Shown: positions 34,087-43,068 of the stretch, one piece after another
How the letters are laid out: the number at the start of each line of letters is the position of its first letter
Numbering within the stretch: position 1 is the stretch's first letter
Source: Colias croceus
Lineage: Eukaryota; Arthropoda; Insecta; Lepidoptera; Pieridae
Direction of reading: 5' to 3'
Assembly (NCBI RefSeq): GCF_905220415.1
Contig: NC_059553.1
Span: 1,946,501-2,010,500, forward strand
DNA length: 64,000 nucleotides
Translations under genes and position numbers: made by a program
The notes under the pieces: generated by a model
What the model saw: the letters and a program-made list of their open reading frames with translations, nothing else
What the model was told of the DNA's origin: nothing
Databases searched by the model: none

Positions 34087-34250
34087 TTTAAGCTATTGCA
34101 TAACTTTTATCGTGGGCCTTGAGCGCGGGGACCGAATCGAGAAATTCCGTAACGAAAAAACCTCACGCTCCCCACTCCGACGGGCGGAGGTGTGGCTTGA
34201 AGGCATAGCATGCAATAGCTTTACCGCGGCAGTCCCCGAGTGCCACACGT
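34087..34250. repeat. GC-rich dispersed repeat, copy 2
   Basis: Same sequence as 4558-4722 with few substitutions and small indels. Flanked by T runs on both sides. Confidence 0.6.
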
Positions 34251-34531
34251 CGTTTTTATTACAATAAATAATAATTGGTGTATGGTAACGACTATTTAGG
34301 AGCATTACATATATTTAACCCCACTCATGTAACCGCGTTTCACAGTCTCGTGTGTACACACCCTAATCTACCCTTAGATGGATCATCCGTCACAAAGTGA
34401 TGGAGTAACTAAGATGTGACAATTTACTAAAAGCATCTATCTAATTGATAGTAAAATTAATTATTCATATAAAAAACTTATTAACCAACATTTCTAAATA
34501 CGGAGGAGATTCCTAATTCGAAGTTATTTTT

Positions 34532-34603
34532 GAAGTGAAACTTTTTTAGGCGCGTTGAGAGTAAAATTTCAAGGTCTTTCTCTTGCCAAAGAAGTTTCAC
34601 TTC
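34532..34603. mobile_element. GAAGTGAAAC foldback MITE, copy c (short)
   Basis: GAAGTGAAACTT at the left, AAGTTTCACTTC at the right, GAGAGTAAAATTTCAAGG inside. Only 72 bp, an internally deleted derivative. Confidence 0.55.
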
Positions 34604-34659
34604 TGACACGGGTTTTTTTTGTAACTCTATAAGTTTTCAACCGTTTGACGTGACCCGTT

Positions 34660-34811
34660 TTGGTAATTATGTATGTATGGTTTTCACGCATAAACTACAG
34701 AACCGATTTTGATAAAATTTGGCACAGATAAACTTTAGACCCTTAGAAAGAACATAGGCTACCTTTTATTACGAAATATGTACCACGGGCGAAGCCGGGG
34801 CGGACCGCTAG
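34660..34811 (+). mobile_element. Lep1-like Helitron, degenerate 5' end
   Basis: CAGAACCGATTTTGATAAAA and ACCACGGGCGAAGCCGGGGC tail with CTAG at 34808. The 5' TC end cannot be fixed. Confidence 0.5.
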
Positions 34812-34841
34812 TTTTATAATTATTAGGATTGGTCACAAGGA

Positions 34842-34854
34842 AGGTCAGTGACCT
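34842..34854. promoter_or_regulatory. Perfect IR1 nuclear-receptor palindrome
   Basis: AGGTCA, one G, TGACCT: a perfect inverted repeat spaced by one base. This is the ideal IR1 form bound by EcR/USP ecdysone receptor heterodimers in insects. The extended AAGGTCAGTGACCTT is also perfect. It lies 30 bp past a Helitron tail and outside the recognised repeats. No promoter is evident nearby. Confidence 0.45.
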
Positions 34855-35071
34855 TGTAGAAAGAGATTTATTTGAACAAGAATGAAATAAATGGGTCACG
34901 TGTCTTAATGCTTTTCTAGCACTTTTGTAGACACGAAAGGTTGGGTAGATTGATGAATGGACTGTTATTCTTTCACGTAAAAACATCTGATTGAATCTGG
35001 GTTGAATTTGGCAGCGATGGATGGACATAGGCTACTCTTCTTTGCATGCTATTGAAGTTAATTTAACAATA

Positions 35072-35322
35072 TACCAGGTGAAAAGAAAGACATTAGACAA
35101 ATTTAGACAGGAGCTTCTACTCATGAAACTGAACAACTTTTGTTCTACAACTTTGCTGAATTTGGATTTTGTAAGGAAACTTCGCTAATCAGCTGACCGA
35201 TTTCCATACAAAGTCCAAATTTTTTTCTACGAATTCAGCAAAGTTGTAGAACAAAAGTTGTTCAGTTTCATAAGAAGAAGCTCTTGTCAAAATGCGTCTG
35301 ACGTATTACCAATCACCCTGTA
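35072..35322. mobile_element. Foldback MITE, ACAGGGTGATTGG ends
   Basis: The arms 35110-35160 and 35230-35275 pair almost perfectly through CTGAACAACTTTTGTTCTAC and its complement. The right end, ACAGGGTGATTGGTAATACG on the minus strand, is a TIR seen widely in insect MITEs. The left end (CCAGGTGAAAAG) has diverged. Confidence 0.6.
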
Positions 35323-35370
35323 ATGTACCTAATGGCACTAGGCAAGAAATAGGCACTAGGTAGAGAAATA

Positions 35371-35489
35371 TCTATACATATAATAAATCTGTAGAAGGGT
35401 CAATTCTGTACATTGAAAATATTGAAAAAATAAATAGCAGGGGGTGTTACTGGATCGACACCAAACCCAAATATGTGATTAAAAAAATT

Positions 35490-35522
<33 letters not shown>

Positions 35523-35851
35523 ATGTGAAGGCATCACGTGAAAACTAACGGTTCGATTTCGATGAAACTTGGTACAATTATACCTTATTATCCTGGGCGT
35601 AAAATAGGATACTTTTTATCCTGGAAAAATACGTAGAAAAAAATTAATCTAAATTTTTCAGTTTTATCCATAGACGTTGTTCTGTAGAACCGCGAACACA
35701 CGTTGCGTATTATTATAAGCCTAGCCGTATTTGGGTCCAAATTCCAATAGATATTTATAAGATGTCATTGTCAGAGTTACTCAAAATGGAGAAATAAACC
35801 ATCCACGTGAAGACCGACATCCGCGCGGACGGAGTCGCGGGCGGAAGCTAG
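35371..35851 (+). mobile_element. Lep1-like Helitron, family G, 481 bp
   Basis: TCTATACATATAATAAATCT start, then GGGTGTTACTGGATCGAC, a (TCTG)n tract, TGATGCCTTCACAT complement, and the GGAGTCGCGGGCGGAAG tail with CTAG at 35848. The longest Helitron-like copy in the window; no coding frame. Confidence 0.6.
35491..35522 (+). repeat. (TCTG)8 microsatellite
   Basis: A run of about eight TCTG/GTCT units inside the family G element. Confidence 0.75.
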
Positions 35852-36472
35852 TGTAAAATAGTTTATAAATGTTATAAATTCTTAGTATTGAGCATGAATT
35901 TCACATGAATTAGTATAATAATTAAATATATTTCACAACAGAATTTCCACCAGATGGCGCGCCTGACCTTGAGTTTTATGAATTTTGTTGTACAGATACT
36001 GTGTTAGGACTAAACTCCTGTGTCAGACTTCACCTTACCTTCCCTATTTTGCTTATAATAATAAATCATAATTGTAATCCTTTACTAATACTTTCATACA
36101 GTGTAATTATCAATTTACTCGTCAATTTCTTATCCCCAATACAACACAGAAGCTAATCAATGCTTAACGCCGCCAGCCAAAAATGTCACTAATAAAAGTT
36201 TTAAGAACCACGTGATTGCCATAACTGGAGCCACGGAGAATATTTACGAGACAATTTGGCAACAAAGCCGAATTACATCGATGTGGGTGGGCTACGATCT
36301 GCAAACGAGTGCGCCGGAATGTGATTTATAGTTGTGTGTTAATGGCTGAGCTAAATAGACGATTTTAAGGAAATTACTGACTGTGCAAGGGATATCTCTG
36401 ATTCGTGTTAGGTTATCTCTATATGGGAGAGGCTTAACATGTTTTGTGTAATCTGTGTGCTACATGTTAGGT
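35852..36472. other. Spacer, possible conserved noncoding patch
   Basis: 36170-36360 has a more balanced composition than its surroundings, with a CACGTG E-box (CCACGTGATTG). No open frame spans it. It could be a regulatory element. Confidence 0.3.
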
Positions 36473-36630
36473 TATTTATTTATTTATTTATAACACTTCA
36501 TTGTACAAAACAATGTAGGAAATGTGGTACAAATTAATGAGGTACAAAAATTTTGCACAATAGGCGGCCTTATTGCTACACAGCAATATCTGCCAGGCAA
36601 CCTGGTAGGAAAGGAAATGTGAGAAGAATA
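36473..36630 (-). mobile_element. LINE 3' end with (AAAT)n tail
   Basis: TTATTTATTTATTTATAAC at the left is the tail of a minus-strand element. CAATAAGGCCGCCTATTGTGC is a motif of lepidopteran LINE 3' ends; a similar GCAATAAAGCCGCCTATTG is at 1355. No protein remains. Confidence 0.5.
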
Positions 36631-37207
36631 AGGATATCTATCCTATCTATATAGGATTATCTCTGTATGGGAGAGGCTTAACATGTTTTGTGTGGATCTT
36701 TGAGAATGGTTTATCATGTATTAATAGTCTTCTAAAATGTAGTAAAGCCTTTTCCAATAAAATAGGTCAAAATTTTTTTTTATCAAAATGCTATAAGTAT
36801 TGAAGTCTCTTTCTTTATTACATTGTTACTATGCTATTGACATAAAAAGATATACTTGTACACTCGTAAAATCTTGATAAACGATATTGAAGACTATAAT
36901 ATGAAAAACAAACAATAATATGATTACACCACAGAATACATCTACACACAAAACAATAAAATCTACAATATTTCAGTAGGACACTTAAAGACTACAAAAT
37001 TATAAGCATTCTGCGATATAAAACAGCACAGTAAGTACATCGAACAAAGTAACATTTTTCACAACGCCTCTATGCTTTCATGGCGTGTCGAAATTGCTCG
37101 TATTCCATTGTTATTAGCAATGTGTAACATGTGTTGGTATTTATAAATTGGTACTAATTGTTGATTTGTTAATTCAATTATTAATTTATAATCTTAACTA
37201 CATCTAA
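36631..37207. other. AT-rich spacer, no gene seen
   Basis: Contains a local repeat of GTATGGGAGAGGCTTAACATG (first at 36421, again at 36667). No coding signal. Confidence 0.4.
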
Positions 37208-37372
37208 TCCTCTAAATATATAAAAATGAATCGCAAAAACAAATAACTCGAGAACGGCTGAATCGAATTCCGTAATACCGTTAATTCTCTTCCTTGAAGT
37301 ACGAAGATGGTTCTCATGGATAGAAAACGTAAACATGTAAGTACCAGGGGCGAAGCCGGGGGACTGCTTGTA
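37208..37372 (+). mobile_element. Lep1-like Helitron, family F
   Basis: AACTCGAGAACGGCTGAATCG, CTTGAAGTACGAAGATGG, and a GGGGCGAAGCCGGGGGAC tail. The terminal CTAG has changed to CTTG, immediately followed by the next element. Confidence 0.5.
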
Positions 37373-37586
37373 GTATATAAAACGAAGTCGCTTCCCGCTG
37401 TCTGACCCTATGATGTGCTTAGATCTGGATCCTGGAAATTCGAAGAAATTTTTCATCTATTGCAAAGTTTGATCTTGTTCTTACAACTTGAAGGCGGTTT
37501 TTAGTTAAAACTAATTATATTTTATAGTTCAAGAAGGTTTAAGTATATAATTTGTTAAATTTTACACAAAGCGGACGGAAAGCTAG
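37373..37586 (+). mobile_element. Lep1-like Helitron, family D, abutting F
   Basis: AGTATATAAAACGAAGTCGC head directly after family F, with a TTTTACACAAAGCGGACGGA tail and CTAG at 37583. The middle is diverged. Confidence 0.5.
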
Positions 37587-37833
37587 TTGCATTATAATAT
37601 TTTCACTCTAAGTGTAAAGGAAGATACTTTGTGGATTCAGCCCTCTTTCCATAAGAATTTTTTAGAGCTTTCTGTTATTCTTCTGCCTTATTTTTAATTT
37701 CAGTCTTACTTACAAACTGGAAAGAAGCCTCGTGAATGAAAAGTCTACGGTTAATTTAAATTTTAACTATATTTTAGGTATGAGTATAACTATTAACTAT
37801 ACAATATATCCTTTGTAACAATTTTATTTCATA

Positions 37834-38142
37834 CTAGCTTCCGCCCGCGACTCCGTCCGTGCGGAATAATTAAGAAAAATTAAGATTTATTTTTTTTCTA
37901 CGTATTTTTTCGGGATAAAAAGTATTCTATTTTATGCCCAGGATAATAAGGTATAATTATACCAAGTTTCATCGAAATCGAACCGTTAGTTTTCACGTGA
38001 TGTCTTCACATACAGACAGACAAAAATTTTTTTAATCACATATTTGGGTTTAGTATCGACCCAGTAACACCCCCTGCTATTTATTTTTCAATATTTTCAA
38101 TGTACAGAATTGACCCTTCTACAGATTTATTATATGTATTGA
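37834..38142 (-). mobile_element. Lep1-like Helitron, family G, shorter
   Basis: Inverted relative to 35371-35851 and missing about 170 bp, including most of the TCTG run. CTAG at 37834, TC end at 38142. Confidence 0.6.
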
Positions 38143-38300
38143 CTAGCGATCCGTCTCGGCTTCGCTCTTGGTACATGTTTACGATTCTCCATAAGAACTA
38201 TTCTCGTACTTCAAGATATTTTGTAAAATAAAGAATTAACGAAATTGGTTCTCGAGGTTTGCCCTTAGCAACAGATTTAGATTTTCATTTATATATCAGG
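38143..38300 (-). mobile_element. Lep1-like Helitron, family F, abutting G
   Basis: Its CTAG (38143-38146) touches the last base of the family G copy with no spacer. The body matches 32840-33010. Confidence 0.5.
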
Positions 38301-38440
38301 TATACATTATGTTTGATACATAATTATGGCATGTGAGAACAATACCAGCTGTGTATTAATTAACGACTTCATTATTTGGTTGCTGATAGAGTATCTACTA
38401 GATTGGAATTTGGTATAATCACCTTTACCTATATTATTTA

Positions 38441-38643
38441 CTAGCTTCTCCGCGCGGTTTCACCCCCGTGGCTCCACTCCTGTTGGTCGTAGCGTGATGA
38501 TATATAGCCTATAACCTTCCTCGATAAATGGGATATCTAACACCGAAAGAATTTGTCAAATCGGACCAGTAGTTTCCGAGATTAGCGCGTTCAAACAAAC
38601 AAACAAACAAACAAACTCTTCAGTTTTATCATATTAGTATAGA
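38441..38643 (-). mobile_element. Lep1-like Helitron, family B
   Basis: CTAG at 38441, GGCTCCACTCCTGTTGG, CAAATCGGACCAGTAG and an expanded (CAAA)n tract of six units before the head at 38643. Confidence 0.6.
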
Positions 38644-39116
38644 TTTCATCCAAATCTATGTTACGTGGAAACGTAACAAACAGGCATACCAACTTTCACA
38701 TATTTTATGGTATTTATATTTCTTTTGAAAAAGTCTGCATAACTTACATAATTTTAATATTAATAGATATTATGAAGTATATATTAATTCTATACATAGA
38801 TAAAGATCAATTTTTTCAGTCATATCTAATGTTAAATTCAAAATTAAATATTTAGATTAGGAAGAAAAAAAACCTTTATATTGAGATTAACCGCGTTTTA
38901 TTTAATAATTAACGCATTAATAAAATTTATAAGGTTCTTTTATACAAATAAATAAAAGGTTTATCAGGATTTTTAAGTGTTAAAAACTAGCAAATCGTGT
39001 TGATATACTGACTATATATTATAATACATAATATACTCTATTGTGTAGGAATTTAATTACTTACAAGACAAATTCCTTAAACTATGTCAGAATTAAGACG
39101 CAGTCCATCGCAAAAT
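38644..39116. other. AT-rich spacer, no gene seen
   Basis: A 65-codon open frame at 38658-38855 is isoleucine-rich and without a domain. Confidence 0.4.
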
Positions 39117-39124
39117 AGCGTAAA

Positions 39125-40276
39125 CTTAGATTACAAAATAAAGTACAGATGGAGCATGACAACCGCCCGTCGCCCTTGTCAAAGAAAATACGAAATCAAA
39201 AACAAATACGTCGTTGCACCAGTGCTATAGCGCATATAGTGTCATGCAATACGTCAAAAAGGGTTTGCAATTTTAGTAAAAAAATGCCGTCTTGTGATAA
39301 TAAAACGCTGTAAAATTTGTTCCCGAAAACAAAAAAAAAGATAAAACATCGTTTCACAGGTTTTCTGTAGATTATTTGGCTGATTTATTTCTTTAATACG
39401 AATAATATTTTTACAGATATGAAGGAATACAAAACTTCAACGTATGTTGCCAGTATTTTGAAAATGAATTTGCCATTTTTATTGGTAAAACGGTAAAATG
39501 GTTAAAAGATCTTCAGGGTAATGCTGTTGGATTTTTCGATCGTGAATGTGATTATTTGTATAGTGCACTAAAGGTTCATGATAATTATTAGATTATTTTA
39601 ATAAGCATAATACATTATTTTGTTACTTTTATAAAGCTTAAAAACGTCATAGTCTTTTCGCTAGCGATTTAATTTATGTGAACTCCATGATGGATATGAT
39701 GAAAATAAAATGTCCCGTATTCTCGACTAAAAACTACCGCTATTCGTATTCATATATTATGAAAAAAATAAAAAATAATATAATTATTATAGTTAATATT
39801 GAAACTTTTTTTATGTAATTTATTTAATAAAAAATTGAATACAATTATTTTGTCCATATATAACTTTAGTAGGCAGGTACTTTATGTAATAAAAGAATTT
39901 AAATAAAAATTAAAACTTGACTTCTCATTTATGTATATAGCCTACGTCACTACCGCCACTAACATAATAATTCAGATCATTGCAATGAAACCTCACAACT
40001 CAAAATCGGTCCAACGGTTTATACTGCAGGGCGTGTCAAAGAAATATTATATGTACATACATACATAAACTCGAAAAACATAACCCTCTTTTTTCCGTAG
40101 TCGGGGAAAAATTTGGGAAATTTTTCAATATCTGGCAACATTACACGCACACAGAAGCACCGTGTACGTACAGTGCAGCGGCGAAATGACAGCACACATA
40201 GCTTTATTGAAAATGACGATAAATTATTCGGTTTAGTTCGGCAACGCTCCATCTGTCTTTTATTTTGTAATCTAAG
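39125..40276. mobile_element. P/hAT-like DNA transposon with 8-bp TSD
   Basis: Terminal inverted repeats start CTTAGATTACAAAATAAA on both ends and continue as ACAGATGGAGC. AGCGTAAA directly repeats at 39117-39124 and 40277-40284. An exact 8-bp duplication fits the P-element or hAT superfamilies. hAT ends usually begin CAGNG, which these do not. At 1152 bp it is too short for a full transposase. Confidence 0.75.
39284..39591 (+). pseudogene. Possible THAP-like transposase exon remnants
   Basis: ATG at 39284 opens MPSCDNKTL before a stop; THAP domains typically start MP-x-C. After a likely acceptor (TTTTTACAG, ending at 39416) a 57-codon frame reads NVCCQYFENEFA, resembling the C..H-F part of THAP zinc fingers, usually VCSxHFxxxxF. 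The histidine is replaced by tyrosine here. P-element transposases start with a THAP domain, which would suit the 8-bp TSD. The match is short, so this is a suggestion. Confidence 0.3.
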
Positions 40277-40284
40277 AGCGTAAA

Positions 40285-40869
40285 ATTAACAATTGACAGG
40301 ACTAAATAAATTTAGTACATAGAGCATGAATTCGGAGCAAATCTAGTTTCTGTTAGAACTAAAACTAGTTATTGTAGTTAATGTTAGAATTTAACGTTGA
40401 GTTTGTTGTTTTATATTCTTGAGGTTTATGAGTTTAAAGTGGTGGTGTTCCTGTAGATAATATAAATTAAACTTTACATAATTCAGATTCTTTTTCATAC
40501 TTTGCCGTTCGTATGGTAAAATAATTTCATTTTATGATCTTTCTATCTAAATAAAAAAAAAATATATCCGTTGCTTATCCAAAAAAAAAACAATATATTG
40601 AGGGTGACTGATTTTATTTAAATAAATATTTAATATACTTAAGAGAAAATTGATAAAAACAAATTCAGCAAGCAAATTGAAACCGTTTAGGAGCTACAAT
40701 ATTACACACAAACAACACCCCTTGTTTATGTGTGGGTTCTTAATTTAACAAATCTATTTATTTTTTAACACCATCAACGTTAGTGTCAAATGACAGCAAT
40801 TCTAATGGTTATGTTATTCGATTCAATTTTCTCTCTATAATGAAACTTGACTTGTGTTAAAAATAATAT
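40285..40869. other. AT-rich spacer, no gene seen
   Basis: No coding or repeat signal recognised. Confidence 0.4.
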
Positions 40870-40960
40870 AATTATGGAGATGGTTCATTAGTGTAGAGGT
40901 TAGTGACCCTTTTTTTGCACAAGAGAGAGAGGGTGAGTTCGACCCGTTACATTAATAATA
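40870..40960 (+). mobile_element. tRNA-like SINE head
   Basis: TTAGTGTAGAGGTTAGTGACC resembles an A box region and GAGTTCGACCC (40934-40944) a B box. No cloverleaf can be drawn, so a SINE fragment is more likely than a tRNA gene. Confidence 0.4.
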
Positions 40961-42164
40961 GGTTTAGTAATATTATTATGATTGCTGTGATTTTTTGCTT
41001 ATATTTATTATTTATTATATTACCTATTTGTATGGCCAGTTTTTTGGATTCTATAGAACTAGTTTTGTTTAGTTTGGAATATAAACTAAAATTTGTAGGA
41101 ATAGATAATATAATATTAATATGTATTCATTAAATTATTTAAGGTATTTTTTTACTAGGTACCCGTTTTAATAAAATAATAGAGCTCTTTTAATTGGAAT
41201 TTAATTGTAACACAATAAGAAACACGAAGTAGTACTATTTACAAGGTTGTTACTATTTGTAATCGGGCTTAACTTAGTTGCTTAAATTTATCATAAAAAT
41301 TATATCCAGTCTGTTAAGGCTAAAATTTCATAAATTCGTTGTACCTTGCATAGGTACAGTATGTTCATTTGTTAGAGTATGCTTTGTAACAATGCATTGT
41401 TAAGGCGAAGCTATTCTGTTCAAGAGGTTATTAAATTAATTTTGAGATTGAAATAAGCTTAAATCAAAGGACTGCAATATGTCCACAATTTTAATTTAGT
41501 TTATGCTATCTTAAAATATATTATGTTTTCCATTTATTTTATTATTCGTTGTCTTAAATGTTATATAAACAACAACTCTATATAAAAAATATATTTTATC
41601 TCGAAAGTGTTCATAATTATTGCATATTTACAAGTTATTAGAAAATGTGTAAAACATTTAAGTTAATATTGGTAAATATAACTTATAGTTTACTCTCCTA
41701 CCATTGGAAATATTCTTCGAAATATAAATATTGCTCTATAATATTATTTTCAACGTACAAACAACACGTTGTACAGTTTAACAACAACACGGATAACAGC
41801 TAATGCTAAACATAAAAATATACGTTTATGCTGACGGTACTTAGTCGAAGGTACTTAAAACTCGAAAACAATTCAGGCACGAAGTTATTCACAGCTAATA
41901 TTGGATTTCACAGAGTCACGTACCGAAACACGGCGGGCATACAAAGCGTTAAAACCCTTTGGAATTTTTACGGAATCAATACGCAATACTTCTGCTGACG
42001 GTACTTCAAGTGTACTTTGACATCTGGTGGTATTAGTTCGACTAATGTGTGCGTGTGACGCGAAATTACTTTTGCTGACGGTTGCTATTGGTGTGTTTTG
42101 AGTGACAAATGAAACTATGTGACAGTCGAATCTGTAGCTGATTTTGTATATTTATTTACTGTTT
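40961..42164. other. AT-rich spacer with TGCTGACGGT repeats
   Basis: TGCTGACGGT occurs at 41829, 41993 and 42073; the first two extend to TGCTGACGGTACTT. No gene. The repeats may be internal parts of an old element. Confidence 0.45.
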
Positions 42165-42300
42165 TGCGCTACAGCTTCACCCGTGGTACATGTTTAACGT
42201 TTTCTCCCCTTAAAAGCTATCTTCATACTTCAAAAAATATTATAAAAACATAATTAACGAAATCGGTTTAGTCGTTCTCGAGATTTGCGCTTGGGAGAAT
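42165..42300 (-). mobile_element. Family F Helitron, degenerate
   Basis: CCACGGGTGAAGCTGTAGC tail without CTAG, then GAGAACGACTAAACCGATTT on the minus strand. Confidence 0.4.
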
Positions 42301-42470
42301 GGCAAACTCCCATAGGACTCTGGGCCTGATCGTTACACTGATGATTTATGGGTGATTAAATAGATAAAAATATACAGACTCTATGAATATAATAATTATA
42401 GATCTTTTCTATGGGATAGCAGAGATATTGGGATATTGATTAAGATCAATTTTGAATATAACGTTACTAA

Positions 42471-43065
42471 GGCCCTTCTGCCATTAGGTACGATACTTCT
42501 AGAATACGATACTCGCGTAGAATACTACTTAGATATTTGCTGGCTACCCGATGCTCGCATATTATGCGACTGAAAAATGACTAAATTCATCATTATTGTG
42601 CCTCGTTTTTGTGGACCGACGTTATAATAATAATAATTCATTTATTTTATGCAACAACAGTTACGTCGTTATGTCGAGCAATCAGCAATTCCAGTGACGA
42701 AGAAGCTCTTGCAGTTTTTCTTTTTTATAGAAATAGAAGACGCCAACGTAAGAGTAAGAAGTACTGGATTCATCCATATATTGAAAGAAACATAAATTGT
42801 AGAGTTTTTGTAGCCGAACGAGAACTACAACATGATGATTAGATATTTTTATCTTTCTAACGAAGAGATACGCGCGAGAGTCGAGACGCGATGCAAAAGC
42901 GACCGACACGGTAAGTAGTGCTATACTAGTCGCGGACGTGTAGGATACCAGTAGCGTAGTGTGCGAGCCTACATAAAAATGTATGTGAGATACTTCGCGG
43001 CGACTAGTCTCCGAGACTTGCAGGATACTTGAATCGCCTGTGCGTATCGTAATGGGAGAAGGGCC
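42471..43065 (+). mobile_element. PIF/Harbinger element with transposase fragment
   Basis: TIRs: GGCCCTTCTGCCATTA on the left, GGCCCTTCTCCCATTA on the right complement. TAA repeats directly at 42468-42470 and 43066-43068. It contains the N-terminal part of a Harbinger transposase and then noncoding CpG-rich sequence (ATACGCGCGAGAGTCGAGAC). It is an internal-deletion derivative of an autonomous element. By TIR it differs from the MITEs at 2165, 51110 and 61823. Confidence 0.8.
42609..42842 (+). pseudogene. Harbinger transposase, N-terminal exon
   Basis: A 77-codon frame includes SSDEEALAVFLFYRNRRRQR and KSKKYWIHPYIERNINCRVF, then VAERELQHDD. W-I-H-P-Y-I-E-R and the ELQ-D-D end are the conserved start of PIF/Harbinger nuclease transposases, where a G-x-F and more helices follow. 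The DDE catalytic region is deleted after HDD, so it is inactive. A related remnant is at 33614. Confidence 0.65.
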
Positions 43066-43068
43066 TAA

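Noticed and set aside
35491..35522. CRISPR-like repeat array from TCTG runs and scattered Helitron repeats
   Set aside because: The units are microsatellite or dispersed transposon copies in eukaryotic DNA; there are no regular repeat-spacer units.
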